Positions 46,073 to 55,849 of a DNA stretch of 64,000 nt are shown in pieces. The position numbers were made by a program, and so were the translations under genes. The notes beneath the pieces are model-generated. The model had not been told where the DNA came from and searched no databases. It was given only the letters and a program-made list of their open reading frames with translations. The stretch spans positions 434,001 to 498,000 of the forward strand of contig NZ_JAANTH010000002.1 of NCBI RefSeq assembly GCF_011734195.1, read 5' to 3'. The stretch comes from Halobacterium sp. R2-5 (GTDB lineage Archaea > Halobacteriota > Halobacteria > Halobacteriales > Halobacteriaceae). Position 1 is the first letter of the stretch. Every line of letters starts with the position of its first letter.

Positions 46073-47140
46073 GTGTCCCGACGCTCCAGCGTGACCGGAT
46101 TCGGCAAGCGCGTGTTCGCGGAGTTCTCCGAGAAGAACGTCACGTTCATGGCCGCGGGGCTGGCGTACAACGCGTTCGTCTCACTGGTCCCGCTGCTCGT
46201 CCTCGTCTTCCTGGTGCTCACCACCATCGGCGGCGGGCTGGAGGACCGCATCATCGAGGCGGCGGGAACCTGGCTCCCGGGACCGATTGCGGAGGTCGTC
46301 CGGCAGCTGTTCGCGGGCGAGGGAGCGGGCCGCGGTGCGTCGGTCGTCGGGCTCATCGTGGTGGTGTGGGGGACGCTGAAGATCTTCCGCGGGCTCGACG
46401 TCGCGTTCTCGGAGATCTACGAGACGGCCGGGAGCAACGACTTCACGGACAAGCTGAGGGACGCCGTCGTCGTGCTCGTCGCGCTCGTCGTCGCCATCGT
46501 CGCGACCGTCGGCGCGAGCGCCGCGTTCGCGGCGTTCTCGGACGCGGTCCCCTACCTCGGGCTGCTGACGCCGCTGGTGCTGGTCGCCGGGCTGGCCCTC
46601 GCGTTCCTCCCGATGTTCTACGTCTTCCCGGACACCGAGGTCGGCGTCCGAGACGTGCTGCCGGGGGTCGTGTTCGCGGCGGTCGGCTGGGCGGCGTTCC
46701 AGGCGCTGTTCCAGGTGTACCTGGCGTTCAGCGACCCCGGGTCGGGGAGTTTCTTCGGCGGCGTCGTCGTCGTCATCACGTACCTCTACTTCTCGGCGCT
46801 CGTGCTGTTGCTCGGCGCCGTCATCAACGCCGTCGCCGGCGACCACTCCTCCGGGGTTCCCGGCGGCATCGGGGCGGGAGCCACGGGGTACGAGACCAGA
46901 CACGACGGCGCGATGAGCACCGACCGACTCGCCGCCTACCTGAACGACCTCCGCGAGGACCTCACGGGGTACCACCGCAAGATGGAATCTCGGACGGACG
47001 GCGCGTACGAGCGGCAGTCGCCCGACAGTGACGTCGTGGTTGTCGAACAGACGACGTCGGACGACGGCGAGCGGACGTCGAAGGTCACGCTACAGTGGAC
47101 GGCCAGCGAAGACGGCGAGCGGCAGACGGACGAACGCTGA
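46073..47140 (+). CDS. YihY/BrkB-family membrane protein
   Basis: 355 residues with six predicted helices in the first 265 residues. The family signature is FMAAGLAYNAFVSLVPLLV at the N-terminus and FPDTEVGVRDVLPGVVFAAVGW. A long hydrophilic tail (270-355) follows. BrkB/YihY proteins are poorly understood membrane proteins. GTG 46073. Confidence 0.88.
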   Translation: MSRRSSVTGFGKRVFAEFSEKNVTFMAAGLAYNAFVSLVPLLVLVFLVLTTIGGGLEDRIIEAAGTWLPGPIAEVVRQLFAGEGAGRGASVVGLIVVVWGTLKIFRGLDVAFSEIYETAGSNDFTDKLRDAVVVLVALVVAIVATVGASAAFAAFSDAVPYLGLLTPLVLVAGLALAFLPMFYVFPDTEVGVRDVLPGVVFAAVGWAAFQALFQVYLAFSDPGSGSFFGGVVVVITYLYFSALVLLLGAVINAVAGDHSSGVPGGIGAGATGYETRHDGAMSTDRLAAYLNDLREDLTGYHRKMESRTDGAYERQSPDSDVVVVEQTTSDDGERTSKVTLQWTASEDGERQTDER

Positions 47141-47212
47141 GCGCCGGGAGCAGACTAACGGGCCCCAGAACCACCCTGCACAGTTTTCCTGTCGGCCGTG
47201 GTAGGAGGCGGC

Positions 47213-47656
47213 ATGGAAGACCCTCGGGCGGTTCACCTCGACGACGCCGACCGCGACGCGTTCCTCGGCACCGGCGGCACGGGCGTGCTCTCGTTCCCCA
47301 CCGAGGACGGCGACGCGCCGCACTCGATCCCCGTCTCGTACGGCTACGACGCCGAGACCGGCCACTTCTTCTTCCGGCTGGCGTACGGCGCGCACACGGA
47401 GAAGCCCGACCCGACGGCGGGCCCGGTGACGTTCGTCGTCCACGGCGAGACCGGAGACGGCTGGCGCAGCGTCGTCGCGCGTGGTCCCCTCGAAGCGACC
47501 GACGACGAAGCCATCTCCACGACGGCCCTCGACGCGCTCCAGCGGGTGGACATCCCACTCGTGGACATCTTCGAGCGGTCGCCCCGCGAGGTGAATTTCG
47601 GGTTCTACCGGCTGTCGCCCGACAGCGTGACCGGTCGGATGGAGGCGGACCGCTGA
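47213..47656 (+). CDS. Pyridoxamine 5'-phosphate oxidase-like flavin-binding protein
   Basis: 147 residues with the split-barrel fold typical of PNPOx-like proteins: GVLSFPTEDGDAPHSIPVSYGYD, FFFRLAYGAHTEK and VTFVVHGE. It probably binds FMN, F420 or heme; the enzyme activity is not known. A start 5 codons upstream (47198) is possible but less likely. Confidence 0.82.
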   Translation: MEDPRAVHLDDADRDAFLGTGGTGVLSFPTEDGDAPHSIPVSYGYDAETGHFFFRLAYGAHTEKPDPTAGPVTFVVHGETGDGWRSVVARGPLEATDDEAISTTALDALQRVDIPLVDIFERSPREVNFGFYRLSPDSVTGRMEADR

Positions 47657-47752
47657 CCGGCGCCCGCACCCCGTCTCCTGACAACGTGTGTCGCGATTTT
47701 TCGCGATTCAGCTGCCACAAAGGCTTTTTGCCGCGGGCGGAGGTGTACAACC

Positions 47753-48328
47753 ATGTCACAGCGAACCGCCACCGGCTCTCTCGGGAAGACGCTCGGCGTC
47801 GGCGCCGCCGCCGGCGCTCTCTCGTACGTCGTCGGCTACCTCGTCACGTACCTCTGGCAGGCGTCGTCCGTCCAGGAGCGCCTCGAATCGTACAACGCCA
47901 TCGTGGAGTTCCTCGGCGGCGACCCGATCCCCGCCTGGCAGGCCGTCGGCTGGCTGTTCTACAACGCCCACGGCGTCGCCTTCACGTACCCGGCGCTCGG
48001 GGAGGGACAGGCGTCCCGGAACCTAATCGCGGACGGGAGCGCGGCGATGCTGCTGTACCTCGTTCCAGCCGTCGTGCTCGTGCTCGCCGGGTTCGTGCTC
48101 GCGCGGTACGCGAACGCCGACGACCCGTCGACGGGCGCGAAACGCGGCGCGGCCGTCGCTGCCGGCTACGTCGTCCTCGCCGTCGTCGGCCTGTTCGTCT
48201 TCGAGTACACCGCGGGCGGGAGCGCCATCCACCCCGAGTACGTCCCCGGCGTGCTGCTCGCGGGCGTCGTCTACCCCGCCGTCTTCGGCGCGGTCGGCGG
48301 CGTGCTCGGCAGCGTCACCGCCACCTAG
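47753..48328 (+). CDS. Four-helix membrane protein
   Basis: 191 residues with four hydrophobic segments (about 16-38, 97-120, 133-155 and 165-190) and an extracytoplasmic-type soluble loop (about 40-95) containing WQAVGWLFYNAHGVAF. An AAGGCTTTTT promoter box lies about 25 bp upstream. No family recognised; the stop overlaps the convergent GNAT gene by 4 bp. Confidence 0.65.
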   Translation: MSQRTATGSLGKTLGVGAAAGALSYVVGYLVTYLWQASSVQERLESYNAIVEFLGGDPIPAWQAVGWLFYNAHGVAFTYPALGEGQASRNLIADGSAAMLLYLVPAVVLVLAGFVLARYANADDPSTGAKRGAAVAAGYVVLAVVGLFVFEYTAGGSAIHPEYVPGVLLAGVVYPAVFGAVGGVLGSVTAT

Positions 48329-48807
48329 AGGTCCCGGGCGACCATCTCGCCCCAGTGCTCGAAGCCGTACCGCTCGTAGAACGCCTGCGCTCGCTCGTTC
48401 CCCCGATCGACGTCGAGTACCATCCGGTCGAGCGGTAGCGACTGCTCGCGCGCGGCGGCGAGCGCGGCGTCCATCAGGTCGTCCGCGACGCCCGTGCCGC
48501 GGTGCTCGGGCGCGACGTAGACCTCGTTCAGGACGGCGGCGTCCCAGACGAACGCCAGCGACTCGGGAAGCACGAAGACGTACCCCGCGAGGCCGTCCTC
48601 GCTTTCGGCGACCTGCACGCAGCGCTCGTCCTCGGCGACGCAGCGCTCTGCCCAGTCCAGCCACTCCCGGCGGTAGCCGTCGTCCAGTTTCGCCTCGTAG
48701 ACCGCTCGTTTCTCCTCGTCACCCGTGCCCTCGCCGAGCCCCGTCTCGAAGCCGCGCTTCAGTTCCCAGAGTTCGGCGCTGTCCCCGTCCGCGTACGGCC
48801 TGACCAT
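48325..48807 (-). CDS. GNAT-family N-acetyltransferase
   Basis: 160 residues. The acetyl-CoA-binding motif A reads LNEVYVAPEHRGTGVADDLMDAAL (RGTGV is the Q/RxxGxG/A loop) and the C-terminal LDVDRGNERAQAFYERYGFE completes the GNAT fold. Acceptor unknown. Confidence 0.9.
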   Translation of the reverse strand: MVRPYADGDSAELWELKRGFETGLGEGTGDEEKRAVYEAKLDDGYRREWLDWAERCVAEDERCVQVAESEDGLAGYVFVLPESLAFVWDAAVLNEVYVAPEHRGTGVADDLMDAALAAAREQSLPLDRMVLDVDRGNERAQAFYERYGFEHWGEMVARDL

Positions 48808-48831
48808 GCCCGGACTCGTCGCTCCCAGGCG

Positions 48832-49464
48832 TTAGCGTTTGCCCTCCCGGAACCGGCCGGCGACGCCCGCGAGCGCGGTCAGCACGACGACGAGCTGGAG
48901 CCCCGAGGAGACGACGGGGAACACGCGCTCGGCGTTCTCCGGGTCCTCGCCGCGCTCCAGGTCGACGCCCGTGTAGTAGTGGGTGTTCTCGGTGGTGCCG
49001 CCGACGGTGCCGCCGCCCCCGGGCTCGTCGCCGAAGTCCACGAACGTCTGGACGAGCCCCTCGGTGCTGGAGAGCTCTATCGACCCCGCGAACGTGTAGA
49101 AGCGGTCGTGGACGGGGTAGAGGAGGTTCACGCCGTTCGTCATCAGGTCGGGGAGGACGCCGCCGAACAGGAGCGCGACGACGCCGACGCCCGCGACGTG
49201 CGGGCCGTTCGGTCCGAACCGCTCGCAGAGCCACGAGTCAGGGCGGCGGCTGTCCCAGTAGACGAACGCCCCGAGAACCGCCGGTAGCAGCGCCGTGTGG
49301 AGGATGGCGCGGTGGCCGCCCGCTATCCAGATCCCGAGGAACGTGTCTACGTCCGGGAGCGCCGCGAACGCGCAGACGGCGGCGAGGAGCTTCGCGTCGA
49401 ACTCCCGGAGCAGCGCCGTCGCCACGAGCGCGCCGAACGCGACGTGGACCACCGACGATGGCAT
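48832..49464 (-). CDS. Membrane-bound metal-dependent hydrolase (YbcI/DUF457 type)
   Basis: 210 residues with four to five hydrophobic segments. N-terminal VVHVAFGALVATALL, then DVDTFLG and GGHRAILHTALL give the His/Asp metal site of this family. The role is uncertain. ATG 49464. The same family may be represented by the broken fragment at 33305. Confidence 0.85.
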   Translation of the reverse strand: MPSSVVHVAFGALVATALLREFDAKLLAAVCAFAALPDVDTFLGIWIAGGHRAILHTALLPAVLGAFVYWDSRRPDSWLCERFGPNGPHVAGVGVVALLFGGVLPDLMTNGVNLLYPVHDRFYTFAGSIELSSTEGLVQTFVDFGDEPGGGGTVGGTTENTHYYTGVDLERGEDPENAERVFPVVSSGLQLVVVLTALAGVAGRFREGKR

Positions 49465-49561
49465 GCGTGTGTGGTACTCACACACCGGGATGGGTCTTTC
49501 TCTTCGGCACGTGTCGAAGTTCTCCGGCAGGCTTTTTGGCGGCGACTCCGGAGTCCCGGGC

Positions 49562-50269
49562 ATGACCGACGACCCACGAGCGGACCTCGCCGAGCGCGTC
49601 GCCGGCGACATCACGCTCAGCGACGACCCCGGCGCCACGCTCCGGAAGTGGCGCACCGACTTCGACGTCTCCCAGACCGACCTCGCCGACGAGCTCGACG
49701 TTTCGTCGTCTGTCGTCTCCGACTACGAGAGCGGCCGCCGCTCCAGCCCCGGCATCGCGCTCGTCACGCGCGTCGTCGAGGCGCTGCTGGACATCGACGA
49801 GCGCCGCGGCGGCGACCACATCCGCCAGTACGGCCGCGTGCTCTCCGCGGGCTTCGACAGCGACGTCGTCCTCGACCTCCAGGAGTACTCGACCGCGCTC
49901 CCCGCCAGCGAACTGTACGACGCCGTCGGCGCCACCGAGGTCGTCACCGGCGACCACGACACCGTCACCGGCCACACCGTCATCGACTCCATCGAGGCCA
50001 TCCGGCGGCTGCGCGCCGACGAGTTCTACCGGCTGTACGGGCAGTCGACGAGCCGCGTGCTCGCGTTCACGAACGTCTCCCGCGGCGAGAGCCCGCTGGT
50101 CGCGCTCCGCGTCGTCAACCCCACACCGAACGCCGTGCTCCTCCACGGGCTCTCCACGGACGACCTCTGGGAGCACGCGCCCGCGCTCGCCCAGCGCGAC
50201 GGCTACTCGCTGGCGGTCACCGAGATGGACCTCGACGAGATGCTCGCTGCGCTCCGCGAATACGCCTAA
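49562..50269 (+). CDS. XRE-family HTH transcription regulator
   Basis: 235 residues. Helix-turn-helix residues about 25-75 (LRKWRTDFDVSQTDLADELDVSSSVVSDYESGRR) and a C-terminal domain of about 150 residues (SRVLAFTNVSRGESPLVALRVVNP) that could bind a ligand. The archaeal COG1709-like regulators look the same. It converges on the HMG-CoA synthase gene, 56 bp away. Confidence 0.85.
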   Translation: MTDDPRADLAERVAGDITLSDDPGATLRKWRTDFDVSQTDLADELDVSSSVVSDYESGRRSSPGIALVTRVVEALLDIDERRGGDHIRQYGRVLSAGFDSDVVLDLQEYSTALPASELYDAVGATEVVTGDHDTVTGHTVIDSIEAIRRLRADEFYRLYGQSTSRVLAFTNVSRGESPLVALRVVNPTPNAVLLHGLSTDDLWEHAPALAQRDGYSLAVTEMDLDEMLAALREYA

Positions 50270-50325
50270 CGGCCGGCGAAAAGCGGGAGAACGGAGAGGC
50301 GGCGGAGCGAGAGAGGCGGCGGGAG

Positions 50326-51663
50326 TTACTCGACGTACGTGTACTGGCGCTCGTTCATCGGGCCCCAGCCGTCGAAGACGAACTCGCTGTCGGGCTGCGT
50401 GAACGGCTCCAGTTCCACGCTCTTCTCGTGGTTGTGGCGGTCGTGGACCTGCTCGTACTCCGAGAAGTCGAGGTCGTAGCGGCGCTCGATCTGTTCGTCG
50501 ACGTTCAGCGCAGCGACCTCGTCCTCGAAGCCGGGCTGGACGGTCTCCTCGTGGATTTCGGCCTGGGCGCCGGAGCCGTACGACGCCACCAGGAGCTTCT
50601 CCCCGGCGAGGTCGCGGCCCTGCTCGGCCGCGTGCTTGAGCGCGCTGACGCGCGCGATGTGCACCGAGCCCGTGTACCAGTTCCCGACCTGACTGGCGAT
50701 GTTCAGCGTGGGGTCGATGGCCTCGCCGTACCACTCGCGGTACGCGTCGGTCTCCTTGAGGTCGTCGACGTACCCGCGGATGGCCTCGTCGAACTCCTCG
50801 CGGGAGTCGAAGTCGTCGCGGCGCGGCTGCCGGCCGATGTCGTCGGCGAGCTCGTCCTCGACGTCCGTTCCGCGAATCATGTGCCGGTAGCCCAGCACCG
50901 CGGCCTTCCGCACCATCCCCGGGAACGGCGTGTGGAACGGGATGAACGCGTAGTCGTCGGGGTGGGTGTCGCCGGCCGCGCGCTCGAAGTCCTCCAGCGC
51001 CTCGCGCATCCGCGCGAGGTAGACCTGCACGGAGCGCTTGCCGTCCACGCTCGGGAACTGCTGGTTCGGCTTCAGGAAGTCCGTCTCGTCCGCCGAGCCG
51101 TAGCCCTGCTCGGTCGAGAGCTCCACGAGGTCGGGGTCCTCGGTGATGTACATCGCGACCGCGCCCGCGCCCTGCGTCGCCTCCCCGGAGGAGTCCCGGG
51201 CGTACAGCGCCGTGTCCGTCGCGACGACGAGCGCGCCGCGGCCGCGGTTCCGCCCCGCGAGAATCCAGTTCACCGCGTCGTCCAGCGACTGGGTGCCGGC
51301 GATGCACGCGAACTTCCGCTCGCCCTTGTTCGCGTGGTGGAAGTCACCGTCGTACACCTGCTCGAGACACCCGGCGATGTACGTCGACACCGGCTTCGAG
51401 TTGTCGAACGACGACTCGGTCGCGACGTCGATACGCCCGACGTCGTCGGGTTCCAGTCCCTTCCGTTCCATCAGACGGTGGGCGGCGTTCGCGCCCATCG
51501 TCACGATGTCCTCGTAGGCGTCCGGGAACGACGACGCGTACAGCCCCAGTCCCTTCGTGTACTTCTCGGGGTCGTCGCCCTGCTTGGGCGCGAACGTCTC
51601 CGCGAGGTCGAGTTTCAGCCGCCCCGTTCGCACTTCGATGGCGTCGATGCCGACGCTAGTCAT
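50326..51663 (-). CDS. hmgB: Hydroxymethylglutaryl-CoA synthase
   Basis: 445 residues. Condenses acetyl-CoA with acetoacetyl-CoA to make HMG-CoA, first committed step to archaeal lipid isoprenoids. The catalytic triad is visible: E83 (ATESSFDNSKP), C120 (FACIAGTQS) and His near 244 (IPFHTPFPGMVRK). ATG 51663; a CCATAAGAC box lies about 24 bp upstream. Confidence 0.95.
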   Translation of the reverse strand: MTSVGIDAIEVRTGRLKLDLAETFAPKQGDDPEKYTKGLGLYASSFPDAYEDIVTMGANAAHRLMERKGLEPDDVGRIDVATESSFDNSKPVSTYIAGCLEQVYDGDFHHANKGERKFACIAGTQSLDDAVNWILAGRNRGRGALVVATDTALYARDSSGEATQGAGAVAMYITEDPDLVELSTEQGYGSADETDFLKPNQQFPSVDGKRSVQVYLARMREALEDFERAAGDTHPDDYAFIPFHTPFPGMVRKAAVLGYRHMIRGTDVEDELADDIGRQPRRDDFDSREEFDEAIRGYVDDLKETDAYREWYGEAIDPTLNIASQVGNWYTGSVHIARVSALKHAAEQGRDLAGEKLLVASYGSGAQAEIHEETVQPGFEDEVAALNVDEQIERRYDLDFSEYEQVHDRHNHEKSVELEPFTQPDSEFVFDGWGPMNERQYTYVE

Positions 51664-51729
51664 GCTCGTGTGGTAGTCGAAGCGGTCTTATGGCTTTGTC
51701 GATGGGGGTTTTCGACGGGTGTCGAAGTA

Positions 51730-53385
51730 TCAGTTCACGTCGACTGTGTACGTCTCCGACGTTCCGTCCCCGTAGTGGAGGGTTATCTCGACTGTCTTGC
51801 CCCGCATGTCCACCTCGTTCCCACCGTTGTTCCGGAACGCGCTCAGGGAGACTGTCGCCGTCGTTCCGCCGTTCACCGTACCCGTTTCGGTCATCGGCTC
51901 CTCCTGGCCGAACGGTAACGGCGTCCCCGAGTCCTCGTAGTACGGCGTCCCGTCCATGTCCAGAACACCGTCGGTCGACGCCGCGACGAACACCTCGTGT
52001 TGGCCCTGAGAGTAACTCCCCGTCTGAGTCTCGGAGAGCTCCGAAACCTGGGACCCCGAGACGCTCTCCAGCGTGACCGCCGTGACGTCGACGGCGTCGT
52101 CTCCCGTGTTCTCGACATCGAAAGACACTCTGGCGTTCCCGCCCCAGAACGTGTCCCCGCTGTCGGTGACGAGTCTCATCTGCTCAGCCGACGTGTTTCC
52201 GTCACCACCACCACCGCCACCTCCGCCGCCACCGCCACCCCCGCCGCCTCCGCCGCTGGCATCGACGCTAACGGTCACGTTCTCGCGAACGTGGGCGTTG
52301 TCGAGGATGGCGAGTGTCGCGTCACCCTGCTTGTTCCCGTCGACGACGAACGTCGCCTGCCCGTTCTCGTCAGTGACGTGCCGTTCGTTCTCGAAGAGGT
52401 TCGCTACCGTCGACTCGTCGACGTTCACCCCGACGCCACTCTCCGCGTTGTTGAAGCGGTCCCGCGCTTCGACGGTCACGCGGTCGCCGCGGTTCTCCAC
52501 GAGCGTCAGGTAGTGCGGCGGCGGATTCTCGGTGTTGCTGCCGACGCCGACGCGCGCGGTCTGGAGCGTGAAGCGGTCGGTCCAGTTCACCTGCACGACG
52601 ACGCGGTTCTCGTCGGGAACGTCCACGACGTCGACGACGCCGGGGTGGCCACCGAGGTCGGTGCGGCTCTCCAGCTGGCTCGCCGACACCCGCGTCGGCA
52701 CGGAGACGTTCACGGGGCCACTGGAGGCTTTCGTCACCTGCACGCGCTGGTAGGGCGCGCTCAGGGTCTCCGGGGTCACGGTCACCGAGCTCGCGCGCGA
52801 CGTGCTCAGTGAGCCGTTGAGCGTAACCAGCGTGATGGTCCGCGTCTCGTTGTCCACGAGCAGCTGGTCGGTGAGCGGAATCGCCGTGCCGCCGTCCGCG
52901 TTCGGGTAGAAGTTCGAGAGCACCGACGCCTCGTAGAGGAGGTTCGGGGCGTTGTCGTACTCGCTGTAGTCCGGCTCGTACTCCAGGTACTTCGTGGACG
53001 CCGTCCACTCCTCGTTCAGGAAGTCACGCGTCTCCCTGTTCGTCGCTCGGACGTTCGAGACGCGAACCGTGTCGTCGTCGTAGCTGCCAGTTCTGAGCGT
53101 GCCCGTCGCCGGCGGTGGGTTCATCAGGAAGACCCGAGAGGGGTACTGCGTACCGAGGGTGACCGACGCCGGCTGCGCGTTGCCGGTCGCTGCGGAGCGG
53201 AGAACCCCGTTGCGCACGTCCGTCAGCTGGTTCTGGACCGTCTGGCTGTGCTTGTACTCGACGTCGGCGTTCTGCGAGGGGACGACTGTCGCCTGGTACA
53301 GCGAGAGCGCGATAATCAGCGTGGCGAAAAGTAGCACGGCCCCGATCTGGACCGTGACTGCCCTGTTGTCGTCCCTGAAACGCAC
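51730..53385 (-). CDS. Pilin-like surface protein with Gly17 tract
   Basis: 551 residues. The N-terminus RFRDDNRAVTVQIGAVLLFATLIIALS has the positive stretch plus hydrophobic segment of archaeal type IV-pilin-like proteins. A large beta-rich exterior follows, then a run of 17 glycines (52204-52254, mixed codons) and a final domain of about 170 residues. GTG 53385 is chosen to place the charged stretch first. It is probably anchored on the cell surface. Function unknown. Confidence 0.78.
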   Translation of the reverse strand: MRFRDDNRAVTVQIGAVLLFATLIIALSLYQATVVPSQNADVEYKHSQTVQNQLTDVRNGVLRSAATGNAQPASVTLGTQYPSRVFLMNPPPATGTLRTGSYDDDTVRVSNVRATNRETRDFLNEEWTASTKYLEYEPDYSEYDNAPNLLYEASVLSNFYPNADGGTAIPLTDQLLVDNETRTITLVTLNGSLSTSRASSVTVTPETLSAPYQRVQVTKASSGPVNVSVPTRVSASQLESRTDLGGHPGVVDVVDVPDENRVVVQVNWTDRFTLQTARVGVGSNTENPPPHYLTLVENRGDRVTVEARDRFNNAESGVGVNVDESTVANLFENERHVTDENGQATFVVDGNKQGDATLAILDNAHVRENVTVSVDASGGGGGGGGGGGGGGGGGDGNTSAEQMRLVTDSGDTFWGGNARVSFDVENTGDDAVDVTAVTLESVSGSQVSELSETQTGSYSQGQHEVFVAASTDGVLDMDGTPYYEDSGTPLPFGQEEPMTETGTVNGGTTATVSLSAFRNNGGNEVDMRGKTVEITLHYGDGTSETYTVDVN

Positions 53386-53475
53386 GGTTACGTGGACTCG
53401 TGGGGGCAGCGGCATAAACGCGACGCCTGTCGGGGCGCCGCCGAGGACAGTCCGCGGCAGACCGGCTCGCGACCG

Positions 53476-54054
53476 TCAGTCGTCGTCTTCGATGACTTCC
53501 GGGTCCGAGAGCGCGCTCTGGAGGCTGTCGAGACCGTTGACCCACTCGGTGACGAGGCCGTACTCGACGTCGTCGAGGACGCCCATGTCGAGTTCCTCGC
53601 CGTCGACGACGCGCGTGCCGGCGCACGCGCTCAGACCGAGCGCGCGGTCGAGGTCGTCCTCCTGTTCGGCCTCGGCGGCGGCCTGCACGTAGCCGGTGAC
53701 GTCGGCCTCGTCGGCGACGCCGTCGGCGACGTACTGCTCGGCGCTGTAGAACACGCAGACGAGGCTCGTCTGGACGCCGTCGACGAGCATCAGCTTGTCC
53801 TCGTCCTCGAAGTTCGGCTCGGAGAGCACGACTTCGCGGATGTCCGTGAGCTCGTCGAGGGCTTCCTCGTCGTCGATGTCGTCGCCGTCGTAGGCCTTCA
53901 GAATCTTCGCGACGGCGATGGCGACGTCGTCCTGGAGGTTCAACAGGAGGCGGGCGGAGTCCTCGTCCTCGGGGTCGATGTCCTCGTCCCGGAGCCGGTC
54001 GAGCCAGTTCTGCCAGCGTTCTTCGGAGTAGAACTCCTCCTCGGGGGCACTCAT
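53476..54054 (-). CDS. DUF2150 family protein
   Basis: 192 residues, very acidic. The pattern EEEFYSEERWQNWLDRLRDEDID and LNLQDDVAIAVAKILKAY matches the euryarchaeal DUF2150 family as I recall it. A few cysteines lie in SLVCVFYSAE and GLSACAGTR. Function unknown. ATG 54054. Confidence 0.78.
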   Translation of the reverse strand: MSAPEEEFYSEERWQNWLDRLRDEDIDPEDEDSARLLLNLQDDVAIAVAKILKAYDGDDIDDEEALDELTDIREVVLSEPNFEDEDKLMLVDGVQTSLVCVFYSAEQYVADGVADEADVTGYVQAAAEAEQEDDLDRALGLSACAGTRVVDGEELDMGVLDDVEYGLVTEWVNGLDSLQSALSDPEVIEDDD

Positions 54055-54153
54055 ACTCCGAATGCCGGCCGCCCGAGACAAAGGCCTTTCCTTCAACCGT
54101 GCCGCGAGTCACGCGTCCGCACGGATAGCCGACACGAACGCAACCGAATCCCG

Positions 54154-54999
54154 TTACCCGTCGAGGGTGCCGCGGGTGTCGATGCCGTAGACTGCCTCCG
54201 GCGTCTCGACGTGCGCGCGCCGGATCGCCTCGTCGTGGCCCCGCTCCTGGAGCCAGCGCACGCGCCGCGGCACGGTCTTCGGCCCCATCACGGCGCCCGG
54301 GCGGTCGGCGTCGTCCACGAAGTCCGTCTCCATCAGGAACGGCTCGCCGGCCTCGACGGCGGTCTCCAGGTACTCTTTCTCACACATCACGCTCTTCGTG
54401 ACGCCGTCGAGTTCGCCGCTCGCGTAGTGTTTCACGACGCGCTCGGGCGGTAGCCCGGCGTCCTCGGCCCACTCCGCGACGTCCGTGAGGTCCTCGGTCG
54501 CCTCGGTGTGCAACTGGAGCGCGACCCCGGTCTCGGCGGCGCGCTCGCAGGCGTGCCGGATGACGGCGTTCGAGGCCTCCCAGACGGCGTCGCTGACGTC
54601 GTAGTGCGGGCGTCCGGACTTCAGCGCGACCGCGCGCCCGTCGCTGGCGTACTCCGCCGCGGTGTCGATGCCCGCGCGCATCAGCTCGCGGGCTTCCCCG
54701 GGAGAGAAGCCGCGGTCGTCGACGAGCCGCGAAATCAGACCGGGGTGGACACCGAGCACGGGCCACGCCCGGCCCGGGAGCACCTCGCTCGCCTCCTCGA
54801 CGAGCCGGAGCGTCTCCTCGAAGACGGGCCGGAACTCCTCGCCCGTGTCGGGTTCGACGCCGAGGTGCCAGGAGGGCTTGTTCACTACGAGCAGGTGCGT
54901 CCCGCCGAGGTGGACGAAGTCCTCTACGGCGTCGATGCCCCGGTTCTCGGCGTCGAGGTGGAGGTGGTCGTCGAGTACCGGCGTCCCGAGGTCGGTCAT
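54154..54999 (-). CDS. TatD-like metal-dependent hydrolase
   Basis: 281 residues, TIM-barrel amidohydrolase-like. DDHLHLD gives the HxH metal motif; further metal residues lie in LQLHTEATED, VVKHYASGE and FLMETDFVDD. It resembles archaeal COG1099 proteins rather than the DNase TatD itself. Substrate unknown. Confidence 0.85.
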   Translation of the reverse strand: MTDLGTPVLDDHLHLDAENRGIDAVEDFVHLGGTHLLVVNKPSWHLGVEPDTGEEFRPVFEETLRLVEEASEVLPGRAWPVLGVHPGLISRLVDDRGFSPGEARELMRAGIDTAAEYASDGRAVALKSGRPHYDVSDAVWEASNAVIRHACERAAETGVALQLHTEATEDLTDVAEWAEDAGLPPERVVKHYASGELDGVTKSVMCEKEYLETAVEAGEPFLMETDFVDDADRPGAVMGPKTVPRRVRWLQERGHDEAIRRAHVETPEAVYGIDTRGTLDG

Positions 55000-55038
55000 G
55001 GCTGCGGGTTGGCGGCCGGCGCCCGAAAACCTGTCCGT

Positions 55039-55509
55039 CTACTCGCCGAGGACGACCGCGTCGTCGGCGGCGTTCCGGAGCGCGTCCGACCGGCCGTGCT
55101 CGCCGGGCGCGATGGCGAGCGTGCGCACGCCTCGCCGCGCCGCCGTCTCCAGCACGGGCTTGAAGTCCGTGTCGCGGGACGCGATGGCGAGCACGTCGAC
55201 GCCGCCGTCGACGACGAGCTCGGTCGCGTCCACCGCGAGCTTCACGTCCACGTCGCCGCTCGTGACGCGGACGTCGTAGCCGCGGGCCTCCGCGGCCTGC
55301 ATCAGTTCGGGCGTCGCGTGTTCGTCGACGTACAGCCGCGTCACCGCGAGCCGGCCGGCCGCTTCCGCGGTCTCCCGGACGTCGTCCAAGTCCACGTCGA
55401 ACTCGTCGCGGAGGACGTTCGGCCCGTCGACGAACAGCGCGACGCCGCCGTCGTCCCCCTGGCCCGCCGGCGGGTCCTCGCCGTCCAGCAGGCCGCTGAG
55501 TCGCTCCAT
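55039..55509 (-). CDS. NYN/LabA-like nuclease-fold protein
   Basis: 156 residues. ALFVDGPNVLRDEFDVD is the N-terminal Asp-containing strand of the NYN (PIN-like) domain; DVDVKLAVDATEL and AIASRDTDFKPVLE carry the other Asp residues. These proteins are predicted ribonucleases. ATG 55509. Confidence 0.85.
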   Translation of the reverse strand: MERLSGLLDGEDPPAGQGDDGGVALFVDGPNVLRDEFDVDLDDVRETAEAAGRLAVTRLYVDEHATPELMQAAEARGYDVRVTSGDVDVKLAVDATELVVDGGVDVLAIASRDTDFKPVLETAARRGVRTLAIAPGEHGRSDALRNAADDAVVLGE

Positions 55510-55591
55510 ACCCGCGTTCGGACGCGCCCGGACAAGAGCGTGCCGGAAGTCCGGCGGTACGTTGTAGTGGCTGGCGCCCACACCCTCCGGT

Positions 55592-55849
55592 ATGGCCGAC
55601 ACCGAGGACGCTAGCGACGCCGCGCTCCGCCGCATCGTCCGCGAGGAGGTCTCGCGAGCGGTTCGGTCGGCGGCCTCGACGGTCGTCTGGACGCTGCTCT
55701 CGGTCCTCGGCGTGCTCGTCGGCCTGCAGTCCGTGCAGGTCGCGCTCCAGCCGACGGTCACGGGCGCCGCCGCGGCCGGATTTGGTGCCGGCGGAGTCGC
55801 CGTCGTGGCGTCCAGCGCGTACCTCCTCTACGTGCTCCACGCGGAGTGA
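55592..55849 (+). CDS. Small membrane protein
   Basis: 85 residues. An acidic N-terminus with an amphipathic helix (AALRRIVREEVSRAVRSAAS) is followed by two hydrophobic segments. It precedes gcvT by 54 bp and could share its transcript. No family recognised. Confidence 0.65.
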   Translation: MADTEDASDAALRRIVREEVSRAVRSAASTVVWTLLSVLGVLVGLQSVQVALQPTVTGAAAAGFGAGGVAVVASSAYLLYVLHAE

